Counted from the first letter of the stretch, positions 1 through 9,397 are shown. The stretch is DNA of 52,436 nucleotides from Gallionella sp. (GCA_028710565.1 JAQTTV010000023.1:1-52436), one strand, 5' to 3'. Notes: generated by a model from the letters alone, not told the origin. Numbers and translations: made by a program.

Positions 1-875
1 GGGTATCTGCGTGAATGTAGCTGCACCAACTTATCGCGAGCTATACGATGCCCAGTGGGATTATCATCCTCACCTTTTTGCATATAACCACTTGCGAAAA
101 GCGGGTGTACCAAGCGGATAGGCAAGGCTTCGACCATGCCATTAGTCCAAGGATGTTTAACCAGCGTAGTGCGATGTTCGATAGTTTGTGCTTGGCAAAC
201 GGCGACAAAGGGATGTACTTTGTTCTTATCCTTGGGTTTTTTGGCTTCCACCAGCAGGTTGTAGCTAAACTCAATCCCATTGTCAGTCAGTATTGTATTG
301 ATTTTAAATGGATATTGTTTCAATGCTTGCTGTAAAAATGCTGACGCCGTTTCCATGCGCTTGTTATCGTGTAATTCGACATAGACATAACGCGTGGCGC
401 GGTCGATTGCCACAAATAGATACCACTTATCCATACCCAGATTGATTTGTGCGGTATCAATGTGGAGATAGCCAGGTCCATATTTTTTAAAGGTTTTATA
501 CTCACCTTTTTCTTCGGGCGGCAATAAATCCACCAAACGACTGATGTGGTGACGTTGTAAACAGCGGTGCAAATTAGAGCGGGTCAGCACGGGGATCAGC
601 GGCAACAGCAGGTCGAACAGGTCGTCCAAGGGCAGCAAAGTCTTGCGCCGCGTCTCGACAATCACGGTTTCGTCCAGTTCAGACAACACACTGCCTTGAC
701 CTAGTTTCGCCCCGCATTTTTGATCCTCCACCGAATCCCGATGCTTCCACTTCAGCACGGTTTTGGGGTTGATCCCGTACTGCTCGGATAACTCAAGCAA
801 GCTCGCTTCAGACGCTTGTATTTTTGCTCGCACAACGTGCGTAGTCGTGGCTGTGCCGTGTAATACTTGTCCCAT
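1..875 (-). CDS. IS481-family transposase, 3' end missing
   Basis: DDE transposase of the IS481 family, which cuts and joins the ends of its own element. The frame is open from the ATG at 875 to the window edge with no stop. An N-terminal helix-turn-helix region (residues ~1-45, with SEQYGINPKTVLKWK) is followed by an integrase core: HIDTAQ (first Asp), LTDNG (second Asp) and HPWTNGMVE (Glu). The start follows GAGGAAAAGAG. After HPWTNGMVE, the family normally continues with an RMNRTIK-like helix. Here the last ~50 residues do not look like that, so a frameshift or rearrangement near position 150 is possible. The same N-terminus appears at the right end of the window with several substitutions. 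Confidence 0.82.
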   Translation of the reverse strand, partial: MGQVLHGTATTTHVVRAKIQASEASLLELSEQYGINPKTVLKWKHRDSVEDQKCGAKLGQGSVLSELDETVIVETRRKTLLPLDDLFDLLLPLIPVLTRSNLHRCLQRHHISRLVDLLPPEEKGEYKTFKKYGPGYLHIDTAQINLGMDKWYLFVAIDRATRYVYVELHDNKRMETASAFLQQALKQYPFKINTILTDNGIEFSYNLLVEAKKPKDKNKVHPFVAVCQAQTIEHRTTLVKHPWTNGMVEALPIRLVHPLFASGYMQKGEDDNPTGHRIARDKLVQLHSRRY

Positions 876-931
876 CTCTTTTCCTCTTTAAGTTCGGTAT
901 ATAATACACCACTTAATGATGGGACTAAACA
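1..931 (-). mobile_element. IS481-like insertion sequence, partial, left copy
   Basis: The element runs off the left edge. Its right end is set at 931 because the sequence from there inward (on the minus strand TGTTTAGTCCCATCATTAAG) is nearly identical to 52273 onward at the other end of the window, and the identity stops outside these points. The end begins with TGT, as is common for IS481-family terminal repeats. It interrupts a TPR gene at 932. The other terminus and any target duplication lie outside the window. Confidence 0.85.
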
Positions 932-1810
932 ACTACTGAGCAAAAAATTATTGATGAGCTACATGCAAAAATTGTGGAATTAACTTCTGCGAGAGGTGAT
1001 GATCTTTTGAGTGTTGCTAAAGCCACGTCCAATTTTGATGACAAGCTTAATTTTCTCATACTTGCAAACAAAACCAACCCTGCCTCTACCGACATACTTA
1101 TTGAGCTAGGAAAAGTACAACGCTCTCTTTCACGCTACTCAGACGCAATTTATTCGCTTTGTAAAGCACGCAATCTCTCTCCAAGTAATCACCTTGTTCT
1201 TCGTGAACTTGGTGTGACATATAGCAAATCTGGGCAAATTCTCTAGGCAGTTGAAGCCTTGCGTGAAGCTGTACGTATAGAACCAAAAGACAAAGAAGCG
1301 TGGAGCAATCTTGGAGGTGCTTACAGAAGGATTGGCATGGAAAAATCACCTTCAAGTTTTGACAGAATTGCACTGGGTCAAGCGCGTACATGCTATGAAG
1401 AAGCGCATTCTATTGATAGATTTGATCTTTACGCTGCATTGAATTTGTCAAGGCTCGAACTTTTACTTTCAAAATGGGATTTTTCAAAAATAGAAACGGC
1501 CAAGAAAGGCTTTGCTAAATATACAACTTTGTGCCAGTTTGCCGTTGCAGATAGTCCTGATGATTATTGGCGAAAATTTGACCTTATGGATTCCTTGCTA
1601 TTTTCTGGATGCTTTGAAGAAGCTATTGTTATTTGCGATACAGCCATTTCATCAACTCCAAAAGAAGAAAGAAACGACATTTTAACTAGCGTAGTTAAGC
1701 CCATTACAGATCTCATAGCAATTGGCCTTCTAGATGACGACACCTTGAGTTATGCCAAACGTATAGAACAGAAACTGAAGGAGGCGATAGCCAATGCCAA
1801 TTCTCATTAA
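932..1810 (+). pseudogene. TPR-repeat protein remnant: 5' cut by IS481, in-frame amber stop
   Basis: The reading frame is already open at 932 (TTEQKIIDELHAKIVEL...) with no start codon nearby, so the 5' end was removed when the IS481 copy landed at 931. The frame encodes TPR-like helices (DILIELGKVQRSLSRYSDAI, then a second repeat around VLRELGVTYSKSGQIL). A TAG at 1244-1246 falls inside a TPR motif, and the same frame resumes at once with AVEALREAVRIEPKDKEAW and continues to the TAA at 1808-1810. One nonsense mutation therefore splits an otherwise intact frame. The last ~150 residues are helical without a recognised domain. TPR proteins are protein-binding scaffolds, and the partner is unknown. 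Codon use is more AT-rich than the housekeeping genes, which suggests horizontal origin. Suppression of the amber codon cannot be excluded. Confidence 0.75.
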
Positions 1811-1912
1811 CCTCTGAGACATTTTGCGCAAAGAACCGTACTTGATCTCTCAAGCTTGTTATTTGTTCGCAGAGATACCACTACTATTTAACTATAGGAT
1901 AAAACGAAAACC

Positions 1913-2773
1913 ATGGACAACCAACCTTCCAGTCGCGACATTCCGCCACAGAACCATGATGGATTCGAAGATGAATACGACAGCACTTACGACGCTCTCA
2001 ATGCTTTAGCTAAAAATTTGGCTACAAGGGCGACACTCATAGTGAATTGGTATCTTAATCACAAAAGATGGCCGCGTCGCTTCTCGCGTCTGTTGAGAGC
2101 CGCATCCATAACACTTGCGGTTCTAGGGGGACTTGCTCCGCTTCAAGGGCAGGAGAAAGGAGTCGACCATTTGGGATATATTCTTATTGCCTTGGCTGGT
2201 GCTTCTCTTTTGGTGGATCGTTATTTTGGATACTCTACTTCTTGGATGAGGTATATGAGTACACAGATGGCATTGCAACGTGCATTAGATAATTTCCAGT
2301 TGGCATGGACGCTATGGCGCATCCAAATCAGGAACAAGACACCATCGACAGGCGTGGTATCGCTCACATCTGAACAGCAGGCCGCAGGTATTTTATTGCT
2401 CACAACATTCCAGCAGCAAATTTCCGATCTAGTGGATAAGGAATTTCAAACTTGGATTATCCAGTTTCAGGAACAATTAACAGCCCTACAAGCGGCCGTT
2501 GACAAGGATAAAAAGGAAGCTCGCCCTGGAAATCTGGTGGTTAGCTTCCATGCTCAAACAGCAATTACAGGACAGTCTGAAGTGTATTTGAATAATCAGA
2601 TGGTTAGAAAAACAGATACGAACGGCGTGATCCTAACGGGTTTGCTGCCTGGGAGTCACCTAATTTCGATCAAGGCTAATAACGGTACTTTGCTTGGAAA
2701 TGGAACAGCAGTGGTAGAAGCAGGACAAACTAGTGAAAAAAATATTGAATTAAAAAGTAATGGCTTAAGTTAA
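1913..2773 (+). CDS. SLATT/DUF4231-like two-transmembrane protein with C-terminal beta-sandwich domain
   Basis: Protein of 286 residues. Two hydrophobic segments (about residues 62-78 and 83-99) are separated by a short loop and followed by RYFGYSTSWMRYMSTQ and a long helix ending in AWTLWRIQ. This is the layout of the SLATT/DUF4231 family, 2-TM proteins often found as suspected pore-forming effectors beside SMODS, SLOG and other conflict genes. The C-terminal ~80 residues (from NLVVSFHAQTAITGQSEVYL) resemble a carboxypeptidase-regulatory/PEGA-type beta-sandwich with DTNGVILTGLLPGSH. No SMODS or SLOG partner is visible; the neighbours are a broken TPR gene and a DUF4160 stump, so the original partner may have been lost. 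The ATG at 1913 has only a weak Shine-Dalgarno (AGGAT). Fold assignment is by pattern, not search. Confidence 0.6.
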   Translation: MDNQPSSRDIPPQNHDGFEDEYDSTYDALNALAKNLATRATLIVNWYLNHKRWPRRFSRLLRAASITLAVLGGLAPLQGQEKGVDHLGYILIALAGASLLVDRYFGYSTSWMRYMSTQMALQRALDNFQLAWTLWRIQIRNKTPSTGVVSLTSEQQAAGILLLTTFQQQISDLVDKEFQTWIIQFQEQLTALQAAVDKDKKEARPGNLVVSFHAQTAITGQSEVYLNNQMVRKTDTNGVILTGLLPGSHLISIKANNGTLLGNGTAVVEAGQTSEKNIELKSNGLS

Positions 2774-2844
2774 CCCTCAAGGCGAACTCTCCATTGCATT
2801 CCGCCATTTTTCCATCACCTACCCTCAAAACAAAGGAAAAAAGC

Positions 2845-2979
2845 ATGCCATTTGTGTCAATATTCTTTGGAATCATTATCAAAATGTTTCACAAAGAACA
2901 CAATCCGCCTCATTTTCACGCTGAATATCAAGGTCAAAGAGGGATGTTTGATTTTGGCTCAGTCGCAATCTCTCGTTGA
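2845..2979 (+). pseudogene. DUF4160 protein, truncated by IS1595 insertion
   Basis: From the ATG at 2845 (preceded by AAAGGAAAAAAGC) the protein reads MPFVSIFFGIIIKMFHKEHN and then PPHFHAEYQGQRGMFDF. This is the conserved N-terminal half of DUF4160, a small family often paired with DUF2442 in putative toxin-antitoxin modules. The similarity stops after MFDF, exactly where the inferred IS1595 terminal repeat begins (2956); the last residues, GSVAISR, are read from the IS. The missing C-terminal half is not found downstream of the IS, where the decarboxylase gene ends, so material was deleted as well. Confidence 0.72.
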
Positions 2980-4007
2980 GTTATATGCCCAAAGGGTTTT
3001 AAAGTCTAGTTCAAGGAGAAAAACACAATGAAATCAGTGGACTTTAAGGAATGGCTATCAGGGATGGATCGTCTCAGTCGAGGGCAGCGGGAGGCGGTGA
3101 TCGCTGAGATGGCGGGTCAGGTTGAGCTAGAGCTTGGCGTGAAGGTGATCGAGGCCAGTGTGGGGGACACGCCAAGCTGTCCGCATTGCCAAAGTCAAAA
3201 GCTGCATCGTTGGGGACATGACAGTGGCTTGCAGCGTTATCGTTGCTGTGGTTGTGCGCGCACCTTCAACGCCTTAACCGACACGCCGTTGGCACGTTTA
3301 CACTACAGGGAAAAATGGATTAAGTATCAACAAGCTATGCTGGATGGCTTGAGCATCCGCGACGCGGCGAAAGCGTGTGGCATTGCCAAAAACACCAGTC
3401 TGCAATGGCGACACCGTTTTTTGCGTACCGCCGCCGCCCAAAAACCTGCCAAAATGACGGGCATTGTGGAGGCGGACGAGACTTTTTTCCTTGAATCGAA
3501 AAAAGGCCAGCGCAATATAGACCGCAAAGCCCGCAAACGGGGCGGCACCGCCAGTAAACGCGGGCTGTCCGCTGAACAAATTCCCGTGCTGGTGGTGCGC
3601 GACCGTCATGGCGAAACCGCTGACTTTATCTTGGGCAAGGTCGATGCCGAACAGGTGAAACAGGTGCTAAAACCCCTGTTAAATCAAGACACTTTGCTGT
3701 GTACCGATGGCGCGCTGGTCTATAAAGCCGTCGCCAAACAAGAACATATCACCCATCGCCCCGTCAATCTCGCCGCAGGCAAACGCGTGATCGGCGGTGT
3801 TTATCACGTCCAAAACGTCAATGCCTATCACAGCAGACTCAAAAAATGGATGGGTAAATTTAACGGCGTAGCCACCCACTACCTCGCAAACTATCTCGGC
3901 TGGCATCGAATGAAGGATCGTTTCGGAGAAAATACTTCACCAGCAGATTGGTTGGCCAACGCAATTAACAGAACAGGACAGTTTCAACAGCGATGTGCGA
4001 CATAGCC
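2956..4007 (+). mobile_element. IS1595-family insertion sequence (ISXO2-like)
   Basis: About 1052 bp around one transposase. Imperfect terminal inverted repeats: GGCTCAGTCGCAATCTC at 2956 and, on the other strand from 4007, GGCTATGTCGCACATCGC. The transposase stop lies within the right repeat. The flanking octamers TTGATTTT (2948-2955) and TTATTTTT (4008-4015) match at 6 of 8 positions, which is not a convincing 8-bp target duplication. The left boundary is also supported by loss of DUF4160 similarity at the same point. Confidence 0.7.
3028..4005 (+). CDS. IS1595-family transposase
   Basis: Protein of 325 residues with a typical ISXO2-like layout. An N-terminal zinc ribbon (CPHCQSQ...RYRCCGCARTF, residues ~52-80) is followed by a helix-turn-helix region (LSIRDAAKACGIAKNTSLQW). 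The catalytic core has GIVEADETFF, LCTDGALVY and YHVQNVNAYHSRLK, giving the D-D-N/E pattern of this family. The start is an ATG after AAGGAG. The frame is intact and full length for the family, so the element may be active. It sits between the DUF4160 stump and the 3' end of the convergent decarboxylase gene. Confidence 0.9.
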   Translation: MKSVDFKEWLSGMDRLSRGQREAVIAEMAGQVELELGVKVIEASVGDTPSCPHCQSQKLHRWGHDSGLQRYRCCGCARTFNALTDTPLARLHYREKWIKYQQAMLDGLSIRDAAKACGIAKNTSLQWRHRFLRTAAAQKPAKMTGIVEADETFFLESKKGQRNIDRKARKRGGTASKRGLSAEQIPVLVVRDRHGETADFILGKVDAEQVKQVLKPLLNQDTLLCTDGALVYKAVAKQEHITHRPVNLAAGKRVIGGVYHVQNVNAYHSRLKKWMGKFNGVATHYLANYLGWHRMKDRFGENTSPADWLANAINRTGQFQQRCAT

Positions 4008-4022
4008 TTATTTTTACACCCC

Positions 4023-6269
4023 CTACTTCACACAATCCACAAAGTAGTGCTTCTCACCGTCCACCATTTCGGCGACTAAGCCATGCACATCGGTTTCAAA
4101 CCCTGGGAATTTTTGGTTGAAATCGCGGGCGAATTTGACGTAATCGACAATGGTTTTGTTGAAAATCTCGCCTGGGATCAACAGTGGAATGCCGGGGGGA
4201 TAAGGTGTCAGCAACACCGCCGTGATGCGCCCTTCCAAGTTATCAATTTCCACGCGTTCGATTTCGTCATGCGCCATTTTGGCAAACGCATCAGACGGCT
4301 TCATCGCAGGCTGCATATCGGACAAATACATTTCCGTGGTCATGCGCGCCACGTTGTGGTGGGTATAGGTGTCGTGAATTTGTTGACATAAGTCGCGCAA
4401 CCCGACACGCTCATAGCGCGGATGCGCAGCAATAAACTCAGGCAAAATCCGCCATAATGGCTGATTCTTATCGTAATCATCTTTAAATTGCTGCAACGCA
4501 GTCAATAGGGTATTCCAACGCCCTTTGGTGATACCAATGGTAAACATGATAAAGAACGAATACAGCCCGCATTTTTCCACGATCACACCGTGTTCTGCGA
4601 GATATTTGGTGACCATTGCCGCAGGAATGCCGCTTTCCGCAAAGCCGCCATCCACGTCCAAACCTGGGGTGATGATGGTGGCTTTGATGGGATCTAGCAT
4701 ATTGAAGCCTTGGGCTAAATTTCCAAAGCCATGCCATTTATCATCCGCACTTAACACCCAATCTTCTCGCGCACCAATACCCTCTTCCGCAATGCTATTG
4801 GGCCCCCAGACTTTAAACCACCAGTCTTGTCCAAACTCTTCATCGACTTTGAACATCGCACGGCGGAAATCCAAGGCTTCGGCGATGGATTCCTCCACCA
4901 ACGCCGTACCCCCTGGGGCTTCCATCATGGCCGCCGCCACGTCGCACGAGGCGATGATGGCGTATTGCGGGCTGGTGGAGGTGTGCATCAAGTAAGCTTC
5001 GTTGAAAATATGCTTATTCAACTTCCGCGTTTGCGGTTCACGCACCAAAATTTGCGATGCTTGCGATAAGCCTGCCAGCAATTTATGTGTGGATTGAGTC
5101 GCAAAAATCATCGACTCCTTAGCAATCGGACGATCTTTGCCAATAGCGTGCATGTCTTTGTAGAAATCATGGAACGCCGCGTGCGGCAACCAAGCCTCGT
5201 CGAAATGCAGCGTGTCGATGCGCCCATCCAACATTTCTTTCAACATTTCCACGTTATACACCACCCCGTCATAGGTACTTTGCGTGATGGTCAAAATGCG
5301 TGGCTTTTTGGTTTTGTCTTTGATAAACGGATTGGCGTTGATTTTGCGCTGTATGCTTTCCGCTTCAAATTCAGATTTAGGAATCGGGCCAATAATGCCG
5401 TAATGATTGCGCGTCGGCGTGAGGAACACAGGCACGGCACCCGTCATCATAATCGCGTGCAAAATAGACTTATGGCAGTTGCGATCCACCACCACGATGT
5501 CGTCAGGCGCGACGGTCGAGTGCCACACGATCTTGTTGGAAGTCGAAGTGCCGTTCGTCACAAAGAACAAATGGTCAGCATTAAAAATCCGCGCAGCATT
5601 GCGCTCGGAAGCCGCTACTGGCCCCGTGTGATCTAACAATTGTCCTAATTCTTCTACCGCATTGCACACGTCGGCACGCAGCATATTTTCACCAAAAAAT
5701 TGATGGAACATTTGCCCGACAGGTGATTTCAAAAAGGCTACGCCACCCGAATGCCCAGGGCAATGCCAAGAATATGAACCATCTTGTGCATAATGCAGCA
5801 AGGCACGGAAAAATGGTGGTGGCAATGAATCGAGATAAGATTTGGCTTCTCGGATAATATGGCGCGCCACAAATTCTGGTGTATCTTCGTGCATGTGAAT
5901 AAAACCATGCAGCTCACGCAAAATATTATTGGGAATATGCCGTGAGGTGCGCGTTTCGCCATATAAATAAATGGGAATATCCGCATTTTTAAAGCGAATT
6001 TCTTCTACAAAGGCACGTAAATTACGCAGAGCGTGATCGGTTTCTTCTTTGCTGCCCGCGCCAAATTCCTCATCGTCAATCGACAACAAAAAGGCCGAAG
6101 CGCGACTTTGTTGTTGCGCAAACGAAGTCAAGTCTCCATAACTGGTGACCCCTAATACTTCCATCCCTTCTTTCTCCAGCGCATCAGCAAGGGCACGTAT
6201 GCCCAGCCCACTGGCATTTTCAGAGCGAAAATCTTCATCAATAATGACAATCGGAAAACGAAATTTCAT
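4023..6269 (-). CDS. ldcA: Orn/Lys/Arg decarboxylase, LdcA-like (PLP-dependent)
   Basis: Large fold-type I PLP decarboxylase of 748 residues. It removes the carboxyl group from a basic amino acid to give a polyamine (cadaverine, putrescine or agmatine) in the cytosol. An N-terminal response-regulator-like wing domain (residues 1-~130) precedes the catalytic domain, with SYSWHCPGHSGG near 165-176, FFVTNGTSTSNK near 235-246, LHFDEAW and the PLP lysine in STHK (Lys396). The C-terminal domain contains LTPYPPGIPLLIPGE. Length and motifs resemble the constitutive lysine decarboxylase LdcA of Pseudomonas more than the acid-inducible CadA/AdiA, but substrate cannot be fixed by eye. The ATG at 6269 follows GGGAG at good spacing. 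Monocistronic, convergent with the IS1595 element, divergent from sucC. Confidence 0.88.
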   Translation of the reverse strand: MKFRFPIVIIDEDFRSENASGLGIRALADALEKEGMEVLGVTSYGDLTSFAQQQSRASAFLLSIDDEEFGAGSKEETDHALRNLRAFVEEIRFKNADIPIYLYGETRTSRHIPNNILRELHGFIHMHEDTPEFVARHIIREAKSYLDSLPPPFFRALLHYAQDGSYSWHCPGHSGGVAFLKSPVGQMFHQFFGENMLRADVCNAVEELGQLLDHTGPVAASERNAARIFNADHLFFVTNGTSTSNKIVWHSTVAPDDIVVVDRNCHKSILHAIMMTGAVPVFLTPTRNHYGIIGPIPKSEFEAESIQRKINANPFIKDKTKKPRILTITQSTYDGVVYNVEMLKEMLDGRIDTLHFDEAWLPHAAFHDFYKDMHAIGKDRPIAKESMIFATQSTHKLLAGLSQASQILVREPQTRKLNKHIFNEAYLMHTSTSPQYAIIASCDVAAAMMEAPGGTALVEESIAEALDFRRAMFKVDEEFGQDWWFKVWGPNSIAEEGIGAREDWVLSADDKWHGFGNLAQGFNMLDPIKATIITPGLDVDGGFAESGIPAAMVTKYLAEHGVIVEKCGLYSFFIMFTIGITKGRWNTLLTALQQFKDDYDKNQPLWRILPEFIAAHPRYERVGLRDLCQQIHDTYTHHNVARMTTEMYLSDMQPAMKPSDAFAKMAHDEIERVEIDNLEGRITAVLLTPYPPGIPLLIPGEIFNKTIVDYVKFARDFNQKFPGFETDVHGLVAEMVDGEKHYFVDCVK

Positions 6270-6560
6270 TGCTTACTCCCAAGGAGAAAAAAGGGGGCTA
6301 CCCCTAAAAAGGCGCGGATTGTCTCAGATTTATCCGCTTGTGTGGGACAAGTTTTCCCACTTTACCGCTTACGATAATCGCCTGCCGCCACACACACCCT
6401 GTGGCACACAATCATAACAAAGTCGATTTAGCACCATGTGACGATGATATTAAATGTCGGCTTTTGATTATCTTGCCATCAAAGCCCACAAAAGTCGGTA
6501 AAATCCGCACTTCACACTATATGATGCGTTTCAGCCTATCATCAAGACCATGAGAAAACT

Positions 6561-7727
6561 ATGAAAATTCACGAATATCAAGGCAAAGAAATTTTGCGTC
6601 AGTTTGGCGTGCCAACTCCGCGTGGCAAACCGTGTTTTAGCGTCGATGAGGCGGTTGCTGTTGCGACCGAATTAGGCGGTAACGTTTGGGTGGTGAAAGC
6701 GCAGATACACGCAGGCGGACGCGGCAAGGGCGGCGGCGTGAAAGTGGCACGCTCCTTGGACGAAGTGCGCAGCGCGGCACAACAAATTTTGGGTATGCAG
6801 CTCGTCACGCATCAAACGGGCGCAGCAGGTCAAACCGTGCGCCGCTTGTTAGTGGAAGAAGGCGCGCACATCGTCAAAGAATTTTATTTAGGCATGGTCG
6901 TGGATCGCAGTTCACAACGCGTGGCGTTGTTGGCGAGTAGCGAAGGCGGCATGGAAATCGAAGAAGTCGCCGCGCATCAACCTGAAAAAATCCACACCGT
7001 GCGCATTGATCCCTTGACGGGCTTAACCGACGCAGAAGGTGCGCAAGTGGCGCGCGACATTGGTTTGCCTGAATCGGCCGTGGCAGAAACGGTGACAATT
7101 TTGCAAGGGCTGTACCGTGCCTTCGTGGAAAAAGATGCCATGTTGGCGGAAATCAATCCGTTGATTTTGACGGGCGATGGACGTGTCGTCGCCTTGGATG
7201 CTAAGTTTAATTTCGATAGCAACGCGCTGTATCGCCATCCCGAAGTGGTCGCTTACCGCGATTTGGATGAAGAAGATCCTGCCGAAGTCGAAGCCTCGGC
7301 ATTTGACCTGAGCTACATTTCCTTGGACGGCGACATTGGCTGCTTGGTCAATGGCGCGGGCTTGGCGATGGCAACCATGGACATCATCAAACTCTACGGC
7401 GGCAGTCCTGCCAACTTCCTCGACGTGGGCGGCGGTGCGACGACCGAAAAAGTGACGGAAGCCTTTAAGTTGATGTTGAAAAATCCGAATCTCAAAGCGA
7501 TTTTGGTCAACATTTTCGGCGGCATTATGAAGTGTGACGTGATTGCGGAAGGCGTGGTCGCTGCGGCGCGTCAAGTGCATTTAACCGTGCCATTGGTGGT
7601 GCGGCTGGAAGGCACGAATGTCGCGTTAGGTAAGCAGATTCTGGCGGATTCAGGTTTGCCGATTATTTCTGGCGATGAGATGGCGGATGCCGCTCAAAAA
7701 GTCGTCGCAGCAGCGAGAGGTGTGTAA
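6561..7727 (+). CDS. sucC: Succinyl-CoA synthetase beta subunit
   Basis: ATP-grasp subunit of succinyl-CoA synthetase, the TCA-cycle enzyme that makes ATP/GTP while converting succinyl-CoA to succinate. The 388 residues are the normal length and begin [20 protein letters not shown], the family hallmark. The nucleotide-binding region includes [17 protein letters not shown] (~residues 46-62), and the CoA-ligase half has GGGATTEKV and [16 protein letters not shown]. The stop overlaps the start of sucD (TAATG), so the two subunits are translationally coupled. The 291 bases before the start contain no recognisable operator or riboswitch, and only a weak ribosome-binding site precedes the ATG. Confidence 0.97.
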   Translation: MKIHEYQGKEILRQFGVPTPRGKPCFSVDEAVAVATELGGNVWVVKAQIHAGGRGKGGGVKVARSLDEVRSAAQQILGMQLVTHQTGAAGQTVRRLLVEEGAHIVKEFYLGMVVDRSSQRVALLASSEGGMEIEEVAAHQPEKIHTVRIDPLTGLTDAEGAQVARDIGLPESAVAETVTILQGLYRAFVEKDAMLAEINPLILTGDGRVVALDAKFNFDSNALYRHPEVVAYRDLDEEDPAEVEASAFDLSYISLDGDIGCLVNGAGLAMATMDIIKLYGGSPANFLDVGGGATTEKVTEAFKLMLKNPNLKAILVNIFGGIMKCDVIAEGVVAAARQVHLTVPLVVRLEGTNVALGKQILADSGLPIISGDEMADAAQKVVAAARGV

Positions 7728-8611
7728 TGTCTATTTTGATTGATAAAAATACCCGCGTCATGACCCAAGGCATGACGGGCAAAGTCGGGCAGTTTCATAC
7801 CGTGAATTGCCAAGCCTACGCCAATGGCAAAAACTGTTTCGTGGCGGGCGTGACTCCCAAAAAAGGCGGGCAGTCTTTTGAAGGGATTCCCATTTACAAC
7901 AGCGTGTTAGAAGCCAAACAGCAATCAGGCGCGACGGTGTCGGTGATTTATGTGCCACCTCCCTTTGCGGCAGCGGCGATTGATGAAGCTGTGGAAGCGG
8001 ATTTGGATTTAGTGATTTGCATTACCGAAGGCATTCCCGTCCACGATATGCTGCGCACGCGCCAAAAAATGCAAGGCAAGCGCACGATTTTGATCGGGCC
8101 GAATTGCCCAGGCTTGATTACCCCTGACGAAATCAAAATCGGCATCATGCCAGGGCATATCCATAAAAAAGGTCGCATCGGCGTGGTGTCGCGTTCGGGC
8201 ACATTGACTTACGAAGCGGTGGGGCAATTGTCTGCGCTGGGCATGGGGCAATCCTCTTGCGTCGGCATCGGCGGTGACCCGATCAATGGGCTAAAACATA
8301 TCGACGTGATGCGGCTGTTTAACGACGATCCCGACACGGATGCCGTGATTATGGTTGGCGAAATCGGTGGTTCAGACGAAGAAGAATGTGCGCGCTGGAT
8401 GAAAGACAATATGCGCAAACCCGTGGTCGGCTTTATCGCCGGTGTGACGGCTCCCGCAGGCAAACGCATGGGACACGCAGGCGCGATTATTTCGGGCGGT
8501 CAAGGTGGTGCGGAAACCAAGCTCGCCGTGATGGAAGAAGCGGGCATACACATCACCCGCAACCCAGCAGAAATGGGACGGCTAATGCAGAAAATCTTGA
8601 AGTCCAGCTAA
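7727..8611 (+). CDS. sucD: Succinyl-CoA synthetase alpha subunit
   Basis: Alpha subunit of succinyl-CoA synthetase, 294 residues. It carries the Rossmann CoA-binding fold ([15 protein letters not shown] near residue 11) and the histidine that is transiently phosphorylated, His250 in [23 protein letters not shown] is also diagnostic. The start codon shares a base with the sucC stop. There is no sucAB/odhAB in the window. The stop codon touches a 149-bp MITE, so the transcript would end in that structured element. Confidence 0.97.
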   Translation: MSILIDKNTRVMTQGMTGKVGQFHTVNCQAYANGKNCFVAGVTPKKGGQSFEGIPIYNSVLEAKQQSGATVSVIYVPPPFAAAAIDEAVEADLDLVICITEGIPVHDMLRTRQKMQGKRTILIGPNCPGLITPDEIKIGIMPGHIHKKGRIGVVSRSGTLTYEAVGQLSALGMGQSSCVGIGGDPINGLKHIDVMRLFNDDPDTDAVIMVGEIGGSDEEECARWMKDNMRKPVVGFIAGVTAPAGKRMGHAGAIISGGQGGAETKLAVMEEAGIHITRNPAEMGRLMQKILKSS

Positions 8612-8759
8612 GGAGGCACTGATTAAATCTTCCGTTCGTGGTGAGCTTGTCGAACCATGAACAGAAGATTTAACGAAATCAAATAATTAAATCCGCTCAC
8701 CCTTCGACCATTCGATAAACTCACGGCTCAGGGCGAACGAATTTAATCAGCGTCTCCCT
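8611..8759. repeat. MITE-like element, family 1, copy 1
   Basis: A 149-bp element with terminal inverted repeats (AGGAGGCACTGATTAAATC at the left, AATTTAATCAGCGTCTCCCT at the right). It has two internal inverted segments, one of them around TCGAACCATGAAC and the other around CCCTTCGACCATTCG. No coding capacity. A second 149-bp copy lies at 43367-43515. It begins at the last base of the sucD stop codon. Confidence 0.82.
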
Positions 8760-8790
8760 AATTCTCTGCCCTCAGCACCCCAGCACTTAT

Positions 8791-8828
8791 CCCCTCGCCC
8801 GCCTGCGGGAGAGGGGCGGGGGAGAGGG
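8791..8828. repeat. REP-like GC-rich palindrome
   Basis: The palindrome CCCCTCGCCCGCCTGCGGGA is followed by GAGGGGCGGGGGAGAGGG. It is the first of about nine related copies in the window. It lies just before greB and could form a hairpin in RNA. Confidence 0.75.
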
Positions 8829-8848
8829 AAAATCTCACTCACACCACC

Positions 8849-9397
8849 ATGACCACTCCCTCACACACCGACGAAGATGACGACGAACTCCCTTCGGCGT
8901 TGAAATTACCCACAGGCTCCAAAAACTACATCACCCCGCATGGGCAACGCAAACTCTTTGCCGAGCTGGAACAATTGTGGAAAGTGGAGCGTCCCGTCGT
9001 GGTCAACACCATCACGTGGGCTGCATCCAACGGCGACCGCTCGGAAAATGGCGACTATATCTACGGCAAAAGACGGCTGCGCGAAATTGACCGCCGCATC
9101 CGCTTCTTGCGCCGCCGCTTGGATTTAAGCGAAGTGGTTGATCCAGCACAACGCCGTCACTGCGACCAAGTCTTTTTTGGCGCGACCGTGACCGTCTGCA
9201 ACGACCAAGGCGAAGAACTGACCTATAGCATCGTGGGCGTGGATGAAGCCGATGTCGCACGCGGCCACATCAGCTGGGTCTCGCCGCTTGCCATGGCACT
9301 GCTCAAACAGCGCGAAGGCGATGTCGCCAGCCTGCGCACCCCGACGGGCTTGATTGAGTTAGAAATTGTGCAGATTGTGTATTGCGAGGTGGTGTAA
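8849..9397 (+). CDS. greB: Transcription elongation factor GreB
   Basis: GreA/GreB-type factor of 182 residues. It enters the RNA polymerase secondary channel and stimulates cleavage of backtracked RNA. After an acidic N-terminal tail (DEDDDELPS), the coiled-coil domain has ITPHGQRKLFAELEQLW and the tip acidic motif in GDRSENGDYIYGKRRLREID, typical of GreB rather than GreA. The C-terminal FKBP-like domain has FGATVTVCNDQGEELTY and HISWVSPLAMALL. The N-terminal extension of ~20 residues is longer than in E. coli GreB; an internal start is possible but no better ribosome-binding site is seen. Confidence 0.92.
   Translation: MTTPSHTDEDDDELPSALKLPTGSKNYITPHGQRKLFAELEQLWKVERPVVVNTITWAASNGDRSENGDYIYGKRRLREIDRRIRFLRRRLDLSEVVDPAQRRHCDQVFFGATVTVCNDQGEELTYSIVGVDEADVARGHISWVSPLAMALLKQREGDVASLRTPTGLIELEIVQIVYCEVV

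Noticed and set aside
1..300. Complete IS481 transposase at the left edge
   Set aside because: The gene runs off the window and its last ~50 residues do not match the expected family end, so it cannot be called intact.
2948..4015. 8-bp target duplication for the IS1595 element
   Set aside because: The flanks match at only 6 of 8 positions in T-rich sequence, which is not convincing.
4023..6269. Plus-strand ORFs of 80-183 codons within the decarboxylase gene
   Set aside because: Shadow frames of a well-conserved enzyme; no domain signature or ribosome-binding site.
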